Of a stretch of 64,000 nucleotides of DNA, positions 35,264-44,269 are shown piece by piece (position 1 is the first letter of the stretch; the number at the start of each line of letters is the position of its first letter). The notes beneath the pieces are model-generated. The model was not told where the DNA came from, made no database searches, and saw only the letters and a list, made by a program, of their open reading frames with translations. The stretch comes from CAKZQX01 sp034435975 (lineage in GTDB: Bacteria; Chloroflexota; Chloroflexia; Chloroflexales; Chloroflexaceae). Made by a program: the position numbers and the translations under genes. Where the stretch lies: positions 1 through 64,000 of the forward strand of contig DAOTWD010000043.1 in NCBI GenBank assembly GCA_034435975.1, given 5' to 3'.

Positions 35264-35401
35264 GATGGGGCCCATGGATCAGGCTTTTATTTCCTCTGTT
35301 CTCTCTCCTCTATTCGAGCCGTATCTGGTGTTGCGCCGTCGAACAGCAAGGTTAAACCAGGGAGCATCTCTATACAATACAAGGAAGAACAGAGGCCATG
35401 T

Positions 35402-36079
35402 TCAACTCATATCAGGTCGCTTGCTCCCTTGGCGCAGACGGGCCAGGTTGTCGGCGATACTGGCCTGGGCGTTAAACACGGCTGAGCCGGCCACAAGCAC
35501 ACTGGCACCAGCAGCAACGATTTCCGCCGCGTTGCTGGCCTTAACGCCGCCGTCCACCTCCAGTTCTGCCGTTGACCCCAGTACGTCCAGCATGTGCCGC
35601 AGACGGCGAATGCGGGCAGTGCTGGACGGGATGTACGATTGCCCGCCAAAGCCGGGATTGACCGACATAATCAGCGCTAGATCAACATCGGGGAGCACTG
35701 CCTCCAAAGCAGACAACGGCGTGCCTGGATTCAGTGTCACGCCCGCCCGTACCCCCAGTTCCTTGATCACCTGGATAGTACGATGCACATGGGGACAGGT
35801 CTCCACATGTACGGTCAGCACATCTGCACCAGCGCGAGCAAAATCGGCCAGATAGCGGTCGGGATTGGCGATCATCAGGTGGACATCGAGCGTTAGCCGG
35901 GTGAGTGGACGGAGCGCCGCAACCACCAGCGGCCCGATAGTGATATTGGGCACAAAACAGCCGTCCATCACATCAATATGCAGCCAGTCTGCGCCACCGG
36001 CCTCAGCCTCATGCACCTGCTCACCCAGACGTGAGAAGTCTGCTGAGAGGATCGACGGCGCTATTTTGATCAGCGGCAT
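35402..36079 (-). CDS. rpe: Ribulose-phosphate 3-epimerase
   Basis: The 225-residue TIM-barrel enzyme interconverts ribulose 5-phosphate and xylulose 5-phosphate. Markers are the N-terminal KIAPSILSADFSRLGEQV, DWLHIDVMDGCFVPNITIGP with metal-binding Asp and His, LDVHLMIANPDRY, MSVNPGFGGQSYIP, and VDGGVKASNAAEIVAAGASVLVAGSAVF. ATG 36079 follows AAGGTATACGGT. Transketolase, the next enzyme using its product, is encoded 186 bases upstream on the same strand, with a repeat between them. Confidence 0.97.
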   Translation of the reverse strand: MPLIKIAPSILSADFSRLGEQVHEAEAGGADWLHIDVMDGCFVPNITIGPLVVAALRPLTRLTLDVHLMIANPDRYLADFARAGADVLTVHVETCPHVHRTIQVIKELGVRAGVTLNPGTPLSALEAVLPDVDLALIMSVNPGFGGQSYIPSSTARIRRLRHMLDVLGSTAELEVDGGVKASNAAEIVAAGASVLVAGSAVFNAQASIADNLARLRQGSKRPDMS

Positions 36080-36168
36080 ACCGTATACCTTACTTTCATT
36101 CGTACGTTGGATGTGGGCTGAAGGGTTGGAGCGTCGGAACCTGTGCCCCGACGTTCGAACATTCTGAC

Positions 36169-36255
36169 GATAGCAATCTTTCAGACTTCAGCCTGGATTG
36201 GGTCTCAGCAGCGTCCAGGCTTCCGTCTGGACTCCAGGGTGACTATTGCAACAGA
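36169..36255. mobile_element. Family C palindromic repeat between tkt and rpe
   Basis: The left end GATAGCAATC and right end GACTATTGCAAC are imperfect inverses. The interior CAGCCTGGATTGGGTC and GCGTCCAGGCTTCCGTCTGG can fold on itself. This matches the element at 6780-6897 and the half copies at 2969 and 41697. It separates two genes of one pathway. Confidence 0.4.
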
Positions 36256-36265
36256 CGTGCCCTTC

Positions 36266-38323
36266 TCAATCTGCCACAAGCTGCGTCGCTACAGCAGCAA
36301 TATGCTCGGCAGTAAAGCCATAGTAGCGATAGAGATCCTGGTACGGCCCGGATGCACCAAAACAGTCAATACTGACCGTTGCCCCGGCTGGCCCCACATA
36401 GCGCTCCCAGCCGAAGGATGAGCCGGCCTCAATCGCCACCCGCGCCGACACAGCCGGCGGCAACACACTATCTCGATAGGCTTGATCTTGCTGCTCAAAC
36501 AGTTCCCAGCAAGGCATACTGACCACCCGCGCCGCAATACTGCGCTCCGCCAGCATGTATGCCGCCTCCACTGCCAGTTCCACCTCCGAGCCGGTGGCAA
36601 TCAGAATGACATCTGGTTCTGGCACGGACAGCAGCACATACCCACCGCGCAAGGTACCCACAGCCGATGCCAGCGGGCCATGCCCATTCAGGTGACCGTC
36701 CTCACTGCGATTCAAGATCGCTACTTTCTGGCGCGTCAAGATCAGCGCGGTTGGCCCATTGCGCCGTTCCAGCGCAATCCGCCAGGCCAATGCCGTCTCC
36801 GCTGCATCCGCTGGACGAACCACGTACAGGTTTGGAACCGCGCGCAGGTTCGCCAGTTGCTCAATTGGCTGATGGGTCGGGCCATCTTCTCCCAGGCCAA
36901 TGCTGTCGTGAGTGAACACATAGATCACCTGCAAACTCATCATTGCTGCCATCCGTATCGAAGGGCGCATATAGTCGCTAAAGATCAAGAAGGTGCCACC
37001 ATAGGGAATAAACCCACCGTGCAGCGCCATACCATTCAGGATACTGCCCATCGCATGCTCGCGCACGCCAAAATGGACGTTGCGTCCCTGGTAATGCCCG
37101 GCACGAATCGTCTCAGCGTCTTTGATAATGGTATTATTTGAACCACTCAGGTCGGCTGAACCGCCGAGCAAAGACGGAACCAGCGGTGCCAGCGCATTCA
37201 AGGTCTCGCCCGAGGCCGTACGCGTGGCAAGCCCGCCCTTGACCGGCGTAAACGAAGGTAAGATCTCGCTCCAGTTCGTCGGCACCTGTGTCTGCCACAT
37301 CTGTTCCCAGGTACGGGCCAGGTCAGGATAGGCTTCATAGTAACGCTGAAGCATTTCCTCCCATTCCTGCTGCTGCTGCGCTCCCACGGCAATCGCACAA
37401 CGCATATGAGCATAGACAGCATCTGGAACATAAAATAGCGGTTCCTCCGGTATATTCAACGCCTGCTTAGACAGGCGCACCTCCTGGACGCCCAATGCCT
37501 CGCCATGGCACCTGGCGGTACCCTGTTTGTTGGGGCTTCCGTAGCCAATAATCGTACGGCAGATAATCATACTCGGTGCCGTCGTTATGGCGCGTGCGTG
37601 AATCAACGCCTGCTCTACCTCAGCCGGCGCGTGGCCATCAACCGTCTGCACATCCCAGCCATAGGCCACGAAGCGCTGAGCAACATCCTCGCTGTATGTG
37701 AGATCGGTAGAACCGTCAATCGAGATCCGATTACTGTCATAAAGAACGATGAGCTTCCCCAATTGCAGATGTCCGGCCAGACTGGCCGCTTCATGCGAAA
37801 TACCTTCCATCATATCGCCATCACTGCAAATCACATAGGTATAGTGATCCACAATCGGGAAGTCAGCACGATTGAACCGGAGCGCCAGATGCCGTTCTGC
37901 CAGAGCCATGCCCACCGCATTGGCGATACCCTGCCCCAGCGGTCCAGTGGTCGTCTCCACCCCTGGAGTATTGCGATACTCTGGATGCCCGGCAGTACGG
38001 CTCCCAAGTTGCCGGAACCGCTTGATCTCGTCCAGCGTCAGATCATAGCCAGTAAGATGCAGCAAGCTATACAGTAGCATCGATCCATGGCCAGCAGACA
38101 GCACAAACCGATCCCGATCCGGCCAGGCTGGATCAGCAGGATTATGCTTGAGGAACTGTGTCCAGAGGACATAGGCGGCATCAGCCATGCCCATGGGCAT
38201 ACCGGGATGGCCACTGTTGGCCTGTTGAACTGCATCCATCGCCAGACCACGAATGGTGTTGGCGCAAAGCCGGTCAATATCTTGCTCAAGCTGAGAAGAT
38301 AGCGGACGTATCACCTCGTTCAT
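36266..38323 (-). CDS. tkt: Transketolase
   Basis: The 685-residue thiamine diphosphate enzyme is full length. The cofactor motif is SDGDMMEGISHEAASLAGHLQLGKLIVLYDSN, and the N-terminal HPGMPMGMADAAYVLW and SAGHGSMLLYSLLHLTGYDL match the family. The pyrimidine domain has GVREHAMGSILNGMALHGG and THDSIGLGEDGPTHQPIEQLANLRA; the C-terminal domain has SFGWERYVGPAG. It moves two-carbon units in the pentose phosphate or Calvin pathway. I chose ATG 38323 (MNEVIRPL) because GGAAAG lies 6 bases before it; ATG 38338 is also in frame. Confidence 0.97.
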   Translation of the reverse strand: MNEVIRPLSSQLEQDIDRLCANTIRGLAMDAVQQANSGHPGMPMGMADAAYVLWTQFLKHNPADPAWPDRDRFVLSAGHGSMLLYSLLHLTGYDLTLDEIKRFRQLGSRTAGHPEYRNTPGVETTTGPLGQGIANAVGMALAERHLALRFNRADFPIVDHYTYVICSDGDMMEGISHEAASLAGHLQLGKLIVLYDSNRISIDGSTDLTYSEDVAQRFVAYGWDVQTVDGHAPAEVEQALIHARAITTAPSMIICRTIIGYGSPNKQGTARCHGEALGVQEVRLSKQALNIPEEPLFYVPDAVYAHMRCAIAVGAQQQQEWEEMLQRYYEAYPDLARTWEQMWQTQVPTNWSEILPSFTPVKGGLATRTASGETLNALAPLVPSLLGGSADLSGSNNTIIKDAETIRAGHYQGRNVHFGVREHAMGSILNGMALHGGFIPYGGTFLIFSDYMRPSIRMAAMMSLQVIYVFTHDSIGLGEDGPTHQPIEQLANLRAVPNLYVVRPADAAETALAWRIALERRNGPTALILTRQKVAILNRSEDGHLNGHGPLASAVGTLRGGYVLLSVPEPDVILIATGSEVELAVEAAYMLAERSIAARVVSMPCWELFEQQDQAYRDSVLPPAVSARVAIEAGSSFGWERYVGPAGATVSIDCFGASGPYQDLYRYYGFTAEHIAAVATQLVAD

Positions 38324-39108
38324 CGTTACGCTTTCCATAAAAGTTTATCTGCTCCTCGGATGGGGGCGTAATCAGCATTATAGCACGACGTTACCCTGAC
38401 ACGGTTACACGTCGGAGAGCCGTGGCTCACGACAGCTTTCCTTCTGATCGAAACACACACCACGCTGATAGAATCGTGGCATACAGAATGTGTCTATCCA
38501 GCAGCTCAGGAGCGCTCCTTTATACCCAGAACCACATTGAGCATGAACGGCAATCGAGTACAATGGCATAGGTACCGCGTTCTGGCTAGACGAGCAACAA
38601 CTATGCGATCAGGCCATCAGCAAAAACAGCATCAGGTCAGGTCAAAGAACCCTGGTAATCCTGCTGCTGAACATCGGGTTAGACGGCCAACGATCAGGTG
38701 AATGAGTCTACGCTGTGCATGATGCGGTAAGGCCGGTCATCAGGCAGGGATATCCTGGCAGAAGATGACTTCATACGACACTGTATGCGCTCGACTCTGA
38801 GGCGGGGAATATGCACCTGTGTACGCGCAACGCTATTGTACCATATTGGACAAACTATCCTGTCTAGGCATGGTGGCATTTGTGCAAAGCGAGGCGGGGA
38901 TGCGAGGAGGTGAGGAGCCGCAAAGAAAGGTTCCTCGCCTCCGCTGCCCTCTTTTTTAACGCAAAGACGCAAAGAGGCAAAGGCGCAAAGATACTGGGAG
39001 GAACGGAACCTGAAACATCCTCTGCGCCCCTCTGCATCCTCTGCGGTAGGAGAGCCGCGCCCGTTGCCTCCCCGCCTCCCCGCATTCCCGCACACTTCGT
39101 TCTGTCAA
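38324..39108. other. 785-base gene-free interval with repeats
   Basis: The tkt promoter must lie here. The right third is made of repeats: GGGGATGCGAGGA-type sequence at about 38893, the CGCAAAG repeat at 38953-38990, and a CTCTGC-rich stretch at about 39018-39050. I see no gene; the frames present translate repeat DNA. Confidence 0.5.
38953..38990 (-). repeat. TTTGCGYCTTTRCGTTAAAA repeat, copy 2
   Basis: Read on the minus strand it begins CTTTGCGCCTTTGCCTCTTT and ends CTTTGCGTTAAAAAA, with three CTTTGCG-type units in a row, the longest copy in the window. Confidence 0.65.
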
Positions 39109-40044
39109 CTACATCTGCTGGCGATACCACGCGATCGTCTGGCGCAGCGCCTCGCGCATGGGTGTGGCGTGATCACCAAACGCCTGCGCGTATTTGCGAT
39201 GATCGACAATGAACGGCAGCTCAAATTCATACATCATCTCCACCGTCTCGCGGGCACCGGTAATGAACAGGCCACCGATGCGCATCATGAATGTGCCCAT
39301 ACCGCTCATCTGCGGCGGATGGCCCAACTCCTCGTAGATCATGGTGATCACCTGGCGCGTGGTCAGCGTTTCCGGGTTAGGCACGTGCCAGATCTGGCCG
39401 AGAGCTTCGTCACGCTCGCCCAGCACGGCGAGCGCGGTGCCAAAATCGTTGATAAAGGTGTAGGTGTGCGGCAGATCAAGATTGCCAACCGCTGAAGCAC
39501 GCTTGCCCTGTAACGCCGGGCCAAATACGCGCTCGCCCAGCACAGACTCGCGCACGCCTGGGCCGAAGAAATCCGCGCCGCGCCCGATCGCCACGGCAAG
39601 CTGGCCGCGCTGGTGCGCCTCCAGCAGCGCATCGCTCATCTGGGCACGGGTGCGGCCTTTGCGCGTCGTGGCGCGGTTTGGTAGATCTTCGGTCATCGGG
39701 CCACTGACCGGGCCGTACATATACAGGTTGTCGCCCACCACCAGCCTGGCACCGACTGCCGCCATGCCCGCTATTACACCCGCTTGCAGTGCCGGGAACT
39801 GCTCCGGCCACTGGTTATAGGGCGGCTGGGCACACTGGTAGACCACGGCCGCTCCCTGACAAACGGTGCGCACGCTGTCCTGGTCGCAGGCATTGCCGCG
39901 CACAACCTCGATTCCGTCGGGTACCCTCGCCTGCCCGGAGCGATTCACCATCCGCACGGTGCGGCCCCGCGCCAGCAATGCGCGGGCAGTTGCCATACCG
40001 AGCGGGCCAGTTCCGAAAATAACGTGCAGCGCCTGTGGTTCCAT
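39109..40044 (-). CDS. NAD-dependent epimerase/dehydratase family protein
   Basis: The 311-residue extended/atypical SDR begins MEPQALHVIFGTGPLGMATARALLA with a glycine-rich NAD(P) motif (GTGPLG). It continues with GNACDQDSVRTVCQGAAVVYQCAQPPYNQWPEQFPAL and LVVGDNLYMYGPVSGPMTEDLP, typical of NmrA/epimerase-like proteins of unknown substrate. ATG 40044 follows GGAAAGGAACGCTAC, a good binding site, so it can be translated alone. The reading frame is also open upstream into a truncated MscS-type gene with no stop between them, so a fusion protein of 580 residues could be made. Confidence 0.82.
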   Translation of the reverse strand: MEPQALHVIFGTGPLGMATARALLARGRTVRMVNRSGQARVPDGIEVVRGNACDQDSVRTVCQGAAVVYQCAQPPYNQWPEQFPALQAGVIAGMAAVGARLVVGDNLYMYGPVSGPMTEDLPNRATTRKGRTRAQMSDALLEAHQRGQLAVAIGRGADFFGPGVRESVLGERVFGPALQGKRASAVGNLDLPHTYTFINDFGTALAVLGERDEALGQIWHVPNPETLTTRQVITMIYEELGHPPQMSGMGTFMMRIGGLFITGARETVEMMYEFELPFIVDHRKYAQAFGDHATPMREALRQTIAWYRQQM

Positions 40045-40851
40045 GTAGCGTTCCTTTCCAGATGAATCAGGGGCCAATGCTGTTTTGTTCTGCTGCGAAT
40101 ACGGTTCGGGTCGGCTGATACCGACCCGGTATTTAATCCTCCCGCCTGAACGACTATAATCGCGAAAAGCAAAGCCAATCACGATACCAACAATGCCTGT
40201 ACCGCCGAGCAGCGTAATTGCCAACCGGGTCAATCCGGCTACCTGCAACACCAGGTACAGCCCCAGCAAAAACACGGGAATAGCAATCGTATTCCCCACA
40301 ATTCGGATGAGCAACCGCGAGCCAAGACGATCGTGCAGCAGGCGCTGCGCCAGATGGGAAATCGGCTGCATAAGCCACCACGTGCCAACCAGAACCACAA
40401 AGCCAAACACCATTACGGGAATAGCCTGAATTGTCCGCCGCCAGAGCGTCCGTATCTCGGTCAGCGCTGGCGAAAAATCCCAGACTGGCCCCGGAATGAC
40501 CTCAATCCGATTCACCACGGCCACAACGTCCTGCGTGTTGCGCGCCAGGTTGCCGGCCCACGTCCGCCGCTCTTCTGTGCGCGTCTGCCCATCCAGAAAG
40601 ACCACACCGTCCCGAACTTCGACCGTAGGCGCGATAAACCACTCGGTGGCCTGCAAGATCCGCGTCAATCGCTCCGCGATCTGTGCATCCTCGGCGACGG
40701 GCTGGACATCGACCTGATCCGGCACGTCTACCTGATCTTCGCCAACCGGCGTCGCTGTTTCTGGCGGTTCCTGGGCATGCACCGCGATCGGCAGAGCAAC
40801 CGCCAGGTACAGGAGCAACATCAGAGCGCTATATATCGCTACGTTCTTCAT
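40045..40851 (-). pseudogene. Truncated BON-MscS mechanosensitive channel gene, fused in frame to the epimerase
   Basis: The frame opens with a signal peptide (MKNVAIYSALMLLLYLAVALP...AHAQ) and a BON-like periplasmic domain (AERLTRILQATEWFIAPTVEVRDGVVFLDGQTRTEERR). Two or three membrane spans follow, then the MscS pore helix LAITLLGGTGIVGIVIGFAFRDY. Normal MscS proteins continue after GFAFRD with the beta domain that gates the channel; here the sequence changes abruptly to SRSGGRIKYRV. An 8-bp perfect hairpin lies at 40107-40128 right after the breakpoint. The channel domain is therefore broken, probably by a deletion that joined it to the epimerase gene. Confidence 0.75.
40107..40128. repeat. 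Hairpin at the MscS/epimerase junction
   Basis: Perfect 8-bp arms CGGGTCGG/CCGACCCG enclose a 6-base loop. It may be the terminator or leader element of the ancestral intergenic region between two separate genes. Confidence 0.5.
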
Positions 40852-41162
40852 ACATATGCCTCAACTGAACTGGCGTAGCCTTGCACTTTGCTACGCACTG
40901 ATGGCTGAATCTGAGCATTGTAGCATGCCTAATCTGGCGCATCACGGTAGATTGGGGAGATGTTGCGGCGACATGGTAATGCGGCGTGAAATAGATGTTC
41001 CTTGTTTTAACACAAAGGCGCAAAGATCTGGTGTGTTTGCGCCATGAAGTCTGGCGGCGATGCAGCGCGTCTCTCCGGGGTACGGTCGCGATTATTGGAT
41101 GTACGGCAGGCGCTGCCGAGACGAAGTGCGGTGGGAACAATAACGGTGTGTGCAGCAGAGCG
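40852..41162. other. Gene-free interval
   Basis: The interval contains the repeat at 41004-41026 and, to its right, sequence that once continued the broken vapC gene (a string translating HTVIV near 41125). I see no intact gene. Confidence 0.45.
41004..41026 (-). repeat. TTTGCGYCTTTRCGTTAAAA repeat, copy 3
   Basis: On the minus strand it reads CTTTGCGCCTTTGTGTTAAAA. It lies in the spacer between the channel remnant and the vapC remnant. Confidence 0.55.
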
Positions 41163-41264
41163 CTACACAGGTGATACTTGAGCAAGCCGCCGGACAAGCG
41201 CTGGCCGCCCAGTCTGATGGTAGGTGATGCTGTCGGTATCGAGAATGTAACGCAGCGCTTCCAT
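41163..41264 (-). pseudogene. Broken PIN-domain toxin gene (VapC-like), N-terminal stump
   Basis: An ATG at 41264 opens MEALRYILDTDSITYHQTGR, followed by PALVRRLAQVSPV and then a TAG stop after 33 codons. YILDTDxITYxQ with the first catalytic Asp is the start of a VapC PIN domain, which normally runs 130-140 residues. After the stop, degenerate matches to the next VapC strand (HTVIV) can be seen in a nearby frame. The gene starts 3 bases after the stop of the HicB-like gene, as in a toxin-antitoxin operon, so this is probably a dead toxin. Confidence 0.65.
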
Positions 41265-41267
41265 CAC

Positions 41268-41558
41268 TCACTCGACATCGCGCTCAGCATAGATAGCCAC
41301 CAGCAGCGGTTCCAGCGTAGGATCGTCACGAAACATCCCGGCGGTTTCAAGCCAGGGGTTGGGCGTTGTCCCCGGTTGCTGTGGGACATCCGGATAGACG
41401 ACCTCCGTCCTGGACATAGCCTCAGCCAGGTCACTGCGTACCAGATGCAACACTACTTCATCACGCGTGGCCGCGGTGCGGGTAAGACCAGGCAGTAGGG
41501 GAACGGAGGCCTGATAGCTCCCATCAGGACGACGCTGAAGCAGAATAGCATACTGCAT
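41268..41558 (-). CDS. HicB-like antitoxin-type protein
   Basis: The 96-residue product begins MQYAILLQRRPDGSYQASVPLLPGLTRTAATRDEVVLHL, the fold pattern of HicB-type antitoxins (a strand-turn-strand with a PxLPG turn and a following helix). It ends with NPWLETAGMFRDDPTLEPLLVAIYAERDVE, which resembles the toxin-binding tail of VapB-type partners. It lacks a clear DNA-binding domain. It sits directly before a broken vapC-like gene. Its role may be to neutralise related toxins, or it may be a leftover. Confidence 0.65.
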   Translation of the reverse strand: MQYAILLQRRPDGSYQASVPLLPGLTRTAATRDEVVLHLVRSDLAEAMSRTEVVYPDVPQQPGTTPNPWLETAGMFRDDPTLEPLLVAIYAERDVE

Positions 41559-41696
41559 AGATTGGTTTGCCTTTCACAATGCTGATCCGCTGCGGCTATT
41601 ATACCATAGTGCCCGCGGCTCTTACCCCCAGCGCGATGGTTCGGCTCTGCCGAAGGCGAAACCCATTTGGTGATGAACGACTGCGTAAGTCCTATG

Positions 41697-41713
41697 GATG
41701 TAAGATTGCTATA
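41697..41713 (+). repeat. GATGTAAGATTGCTATA string (end of family C)
   Basis: It is identical to the string at 2996-3012. To its left, at 41640-41654, is the palindrome TTCGGCTCTGCCGAA. Confidence 0.5.
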
Positions 41714-41771
41714 ACCACCATTCACATCACTATTGTACGTTTTGTTACTTGTACAATATCGAACCGGCCCG

Positions 41772-42443
41772 CTACAATACCAGCGCTCCAACGCTCAATG
41801 CCACAATGTGCTTCAGGATTGCCAGAATTGTTTCTGCCTCGAATTTTTGGGCATATTCACGTGATGGTTCCAGGGTCATCTTTGGTAAGGAACTGTCGAG
41901 ATTTTCGACGACAGCACGGACAAACTTCCAGGTATCAATGATTGTATAACATCCAAAGAGTGTTTGCTGTGCAGACTGGTCAAGCTCCCAATTCAGGCGT
42001 GCGGCCGCCAGCAACTGCCCCAACAATTGCAGGCGCGGATCCTGGCTTTCCAGTCCACGCTTTGCTTCAACAACCAGCAGATAATAGGTTGTTTCGGTCA
42101 TACTCTGCAACCCGCGCCCTAGCACACCATCAACCACGCCGTGTAACTCGACATGCGGATAGCGGGCATGGAGTGTCACCTGTGCCCACGCCTGCACCGG
42201 GCCTTGCTCGGCGAGAATGAGCATCGGATAAATCGCACGCCCCCAGATGGTGGCTTCGTTCATTAACGATGTATCCAGCATACGCAGCCGCTGCTGAATA
42301 TAGACTACATGTTCCCGTTCCTGCTCACTTAATCCCAGCGGATCGACCTGTGTCCAGGGATGAGCTCCCAGTGGTTGCTCCTGCACGGTCACAATCTCAC
42401 GGATGTCAGCAACGGTCAAATCGGCACAACACAAACTTTTCAT
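41772..42443 (-). CDS. Hypothetical protein, PD-(D/E)XK nuclease-like
   Basis: I do not recognise a named family in this 223-residue protein. The central part reads VELHGVVDGVLGR, then TTYYLLVVEAKRG, which fits the Asp...Glu-x-Lys core of the PD-(D/E)XK nuclease fold, as in proteins that recognise or cut DNA. Before it is GLSEQEREHVVYIQQRL and after it an Ala/Leu-rich helical region with LLGQLLAAARLNWE. The C terminus is hydrophobic (HIVALSVGALVL). Its ATG overlaps the stop of the ABC exporter gene (ATGA), so it is co-transcribed with it. That pairing has no obvious functional explanation. Confidence 0.6.
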   Translation of the reverse strand: MKSLCCADLTVADIREIVTVQEQPLGAHPWTQVDPLGLSEQEREHVVYIQQRLRMLDTSLMNEATIWGRAIYPMLILAEQGPVQAWAQVTLHARYPHVELHGVVDGVLGRGLQSMTETTYYLLVVEAKRGLESQDPRLQLLGQLLAAARLNWELDQSAQQTLFGCYTIIDTWKFVRAVVENLDSSLPKMTLEPSREYAQKFEAETILAILKHIVALSVGALVL

Positions 42444-44269
42444 CGTTTCAGCTCCTCATCTCCATACACTCCCACCTGCTCGATATAGGCCAGGGACTGG
42501 TGGCGGAAGTAGGTGTTGTACAACTCGGCATAGTGTCCGCCTTGCGCCAGAAGCTGATCGTGGCGGCCCTCCTCGATAATCTGCCCATTGCGCATAACAA
42601 TAATCCGGTCGGCAGCCTTGACGGTCGAGAGACGATGGGCAATGATCAGGCTGGTGCGCCCACGCATTACCATGTCCAACCCCTCCTGGATCTGTGCTTC
42701 GGTGAAGGGGTCAATGCTGGCGGTAGCTTCGTCCAGGATAAAGATGGCCGGATTTTGCAACAGCACCCGTGCCAGCGCCACCAGTTGACGCTGACCGAGC
42801 GAGAGCCGTGCGCCCCGCTCGCCGACCTCGGTCTGTAAACCTTGCGGCAGGTCATGCACCCACTCACCATACCCGATCTGCAGCGCGGCCTGCTCAACTT
42901 CAGCATCACTGGCCTGCTCGCGCCCATAGCGAATATTATCGGCCACGGTGCCCGCAAACAGGAAGGGCGCTTGCGGTACCACCCCCAGTCGCTGACGATA
43001 TTGTGACAGATCGAGCCGACGAATGTCACGATTATCAACCAGCAGCCGCCCGGACTGGAACTCATAGAAGCGCATGATCAGTCGTACCAGGCTCGACTTA
43101 CCGGCCCCGGTATGGCCGACTACCGCGATCTTCTGACCGGGCGGGATATCGAGCGAGAAATTGGTAAGAACCGGCTCACCCTCGCGGTAGCGAAAGCTCA
43201 GGTGTTGAAACGTTAGCCGCCCGGCAATATGGGACACTGGCTCCTGCGCCTGCTGGGTCACCTCTGGCTCGGCATCAATCAGCGCAAAGACCCGCTCGCT
43301 GGCTGCCAGACCCTGTTGAAACTGGCTCCAGAAGGAGGCGATACTGGTTAGTGGAAAGTAGAACAGCAGCAAGCTCTGTATGAACAGATACCACTCACCG
43401 GTAGAGATATTGCCAGCCAGCACCTGCATGCCCCCAAAGTAGACGACGGTCGCTGTACCCACACCAGCCAGAATGTCCAACACCGGAAAGATCGTATTAA
43501 ACACCAGCCCCTGCCGCAAGCGCACATGATAGGCCAGGCGATTGGTCTGGTTGAAGTCGGCGTAGATCGCTGCTTCCTGCCGAAAACTCTTTGCCACCGC
43601 AATGCCACTCACGGTCTCCTGGATAGTCGCATTGACCTTTGCAATGGCCCGCTGCGCCCGCCGCGATGTCCAGCGTGCTACCCGCCGAAAACTCAGAGCG
43701 GCGATAAATACCAGCGGCGCCATAGCCAGGGTGATCAGCGTTAGCACCGGATTGATGACAAACAGGACGGTGCTAATCACCAGAATGACTAGTAACTGGC
43801 TGACCAGTTCGATCGTCAGTGTTACCACCGTTGCAAACTCCTGGGTATCAGACGTAACGCGGCTGACGATCTTGCCCGAAGAATACTGATCATAGAAGGA
43901 CAGATCGTGCCGCATCACCGCCGCAAAAGCATCCTCGCGCAAGGCTAGCACCACATCGCCGACGGCGCGTGCCGCAAAAAGCTGGCGAATAAAGTTAAAG
44001 AACCAGCCCAGCGACCCCAGCACCAGAATGCCGCCAGCCAGGGCCAGCATAAGCTGTGCTGTGGGATTGCCCGCCAGCAGATCAATACTGCGCGATACCG
44101 CAATCGGGGTGATGGTTTCGGCCAGCGCAACCAGTACCACCATCGTGATCACGATTGCCATCGTGCGGGCATGGGGCCAAAAATAGTGGGCGATGCGCCG
44201 AATGAGGGTCGCATCACCATAGGTACGGTCGTAATCTTCAGCCTCAAGGCCATCCAGAATAAAACCCAT
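42440..44269 (-). CDS. ABC exporter with fused permease and ATPase domains
   Basis: The 609-residue half-transporter has six membrane spans in the first 330 residues, then an ATPase with Walker A VGHTGAGKSS, a Q loop, LSLGQRQ as signature (normal LSGGQ, with one Leu replacement) and Walker B IFILDEATAS, followed by His in IIAHRLSTV. It would export lipids, peptides or drugs as a homodimer. The N-terminal EAEDYDRTYGDATLIRRIAHYF is typical of the MsbA-like/LmrA group. ATG 44269 follows AATAGGAGGTGAACAAC. A co-transcribed hypothetical follows it. Confidence 0.94.
   Translation of the reverse strand: MGFILDGLEAEDYDRTYGDATLIRRIAHYFWPHARTMAIVITMVVLVALAETITPIAVSRSIDLLAGNPTAQLMLALAGGILVLGSLGWFFNFIRQLFAARAVGDVVLALREDAFAAVMRHDLSFYDQYSSGKIVSRVTSDTQEFATVVTLTIELVSQLLVILVISTVLFVINPVLTLITLAMAPLVFIAALSFRRVARWTSRRAQRAIAKVNATIQETVSGIAVAKSFRQEAAIYADFNQTNRLAYHVRLRQGLVFNTIFPVLDILAGVGTATVVYFGGMQVLAGNISTGEWYLFIQSLLLFYFPLTSIASFWSQFQQGLAASERVFALIDAEPEVTQQAQEPVSHIAGRLTFQHLSFRYREGEPVLTNFSLDIPPGQKIAVVGHTGAGKSSLVRLIMRFYEFQSGRLLVDNRDIRRLDLSQYRQRLGVVPQAPFLFAGTVADNIRYGREQASDAEVEQAALQIGYGEWVHDLPQGLQTEVGERGARLSLGQRQLVALARVLLQNPAIFILDEATASIDPFTEAQIQEGLDMVMRGRTSLIIAHRLSTVKAADRIIVMRNGQIIEEGRHDQLLAQGGHYAELYNTYFRHQSLAYIEQVGVYGDEELKR

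Larger units (their letters stand above)
34960..35401. other. Spacer with gene remnant and tandem repeat
   Basis: This 440-base interval holds the remnant of a PAS sensor gene (35030-35190) and three 21-bp repeats (35201-35263). The remainder is purine-rich or unremarkable. Confidence 0.55.

Noticed and set aside
34701..35855. Plus-strand frame of 384 codons with a repeated SSQEIG peptide
   Set aside because: The peptide repeat is just the translation of the three 21-bp DNA repeats; the rest is antisense to the diguanylate cyclase and rpe genes.
40829..41197. Minus-strand frame of 122 codons after the HicB-like gene
   Set aside because: It reads through the vapC remnant in the wrong frame and through a dispersed repeat.
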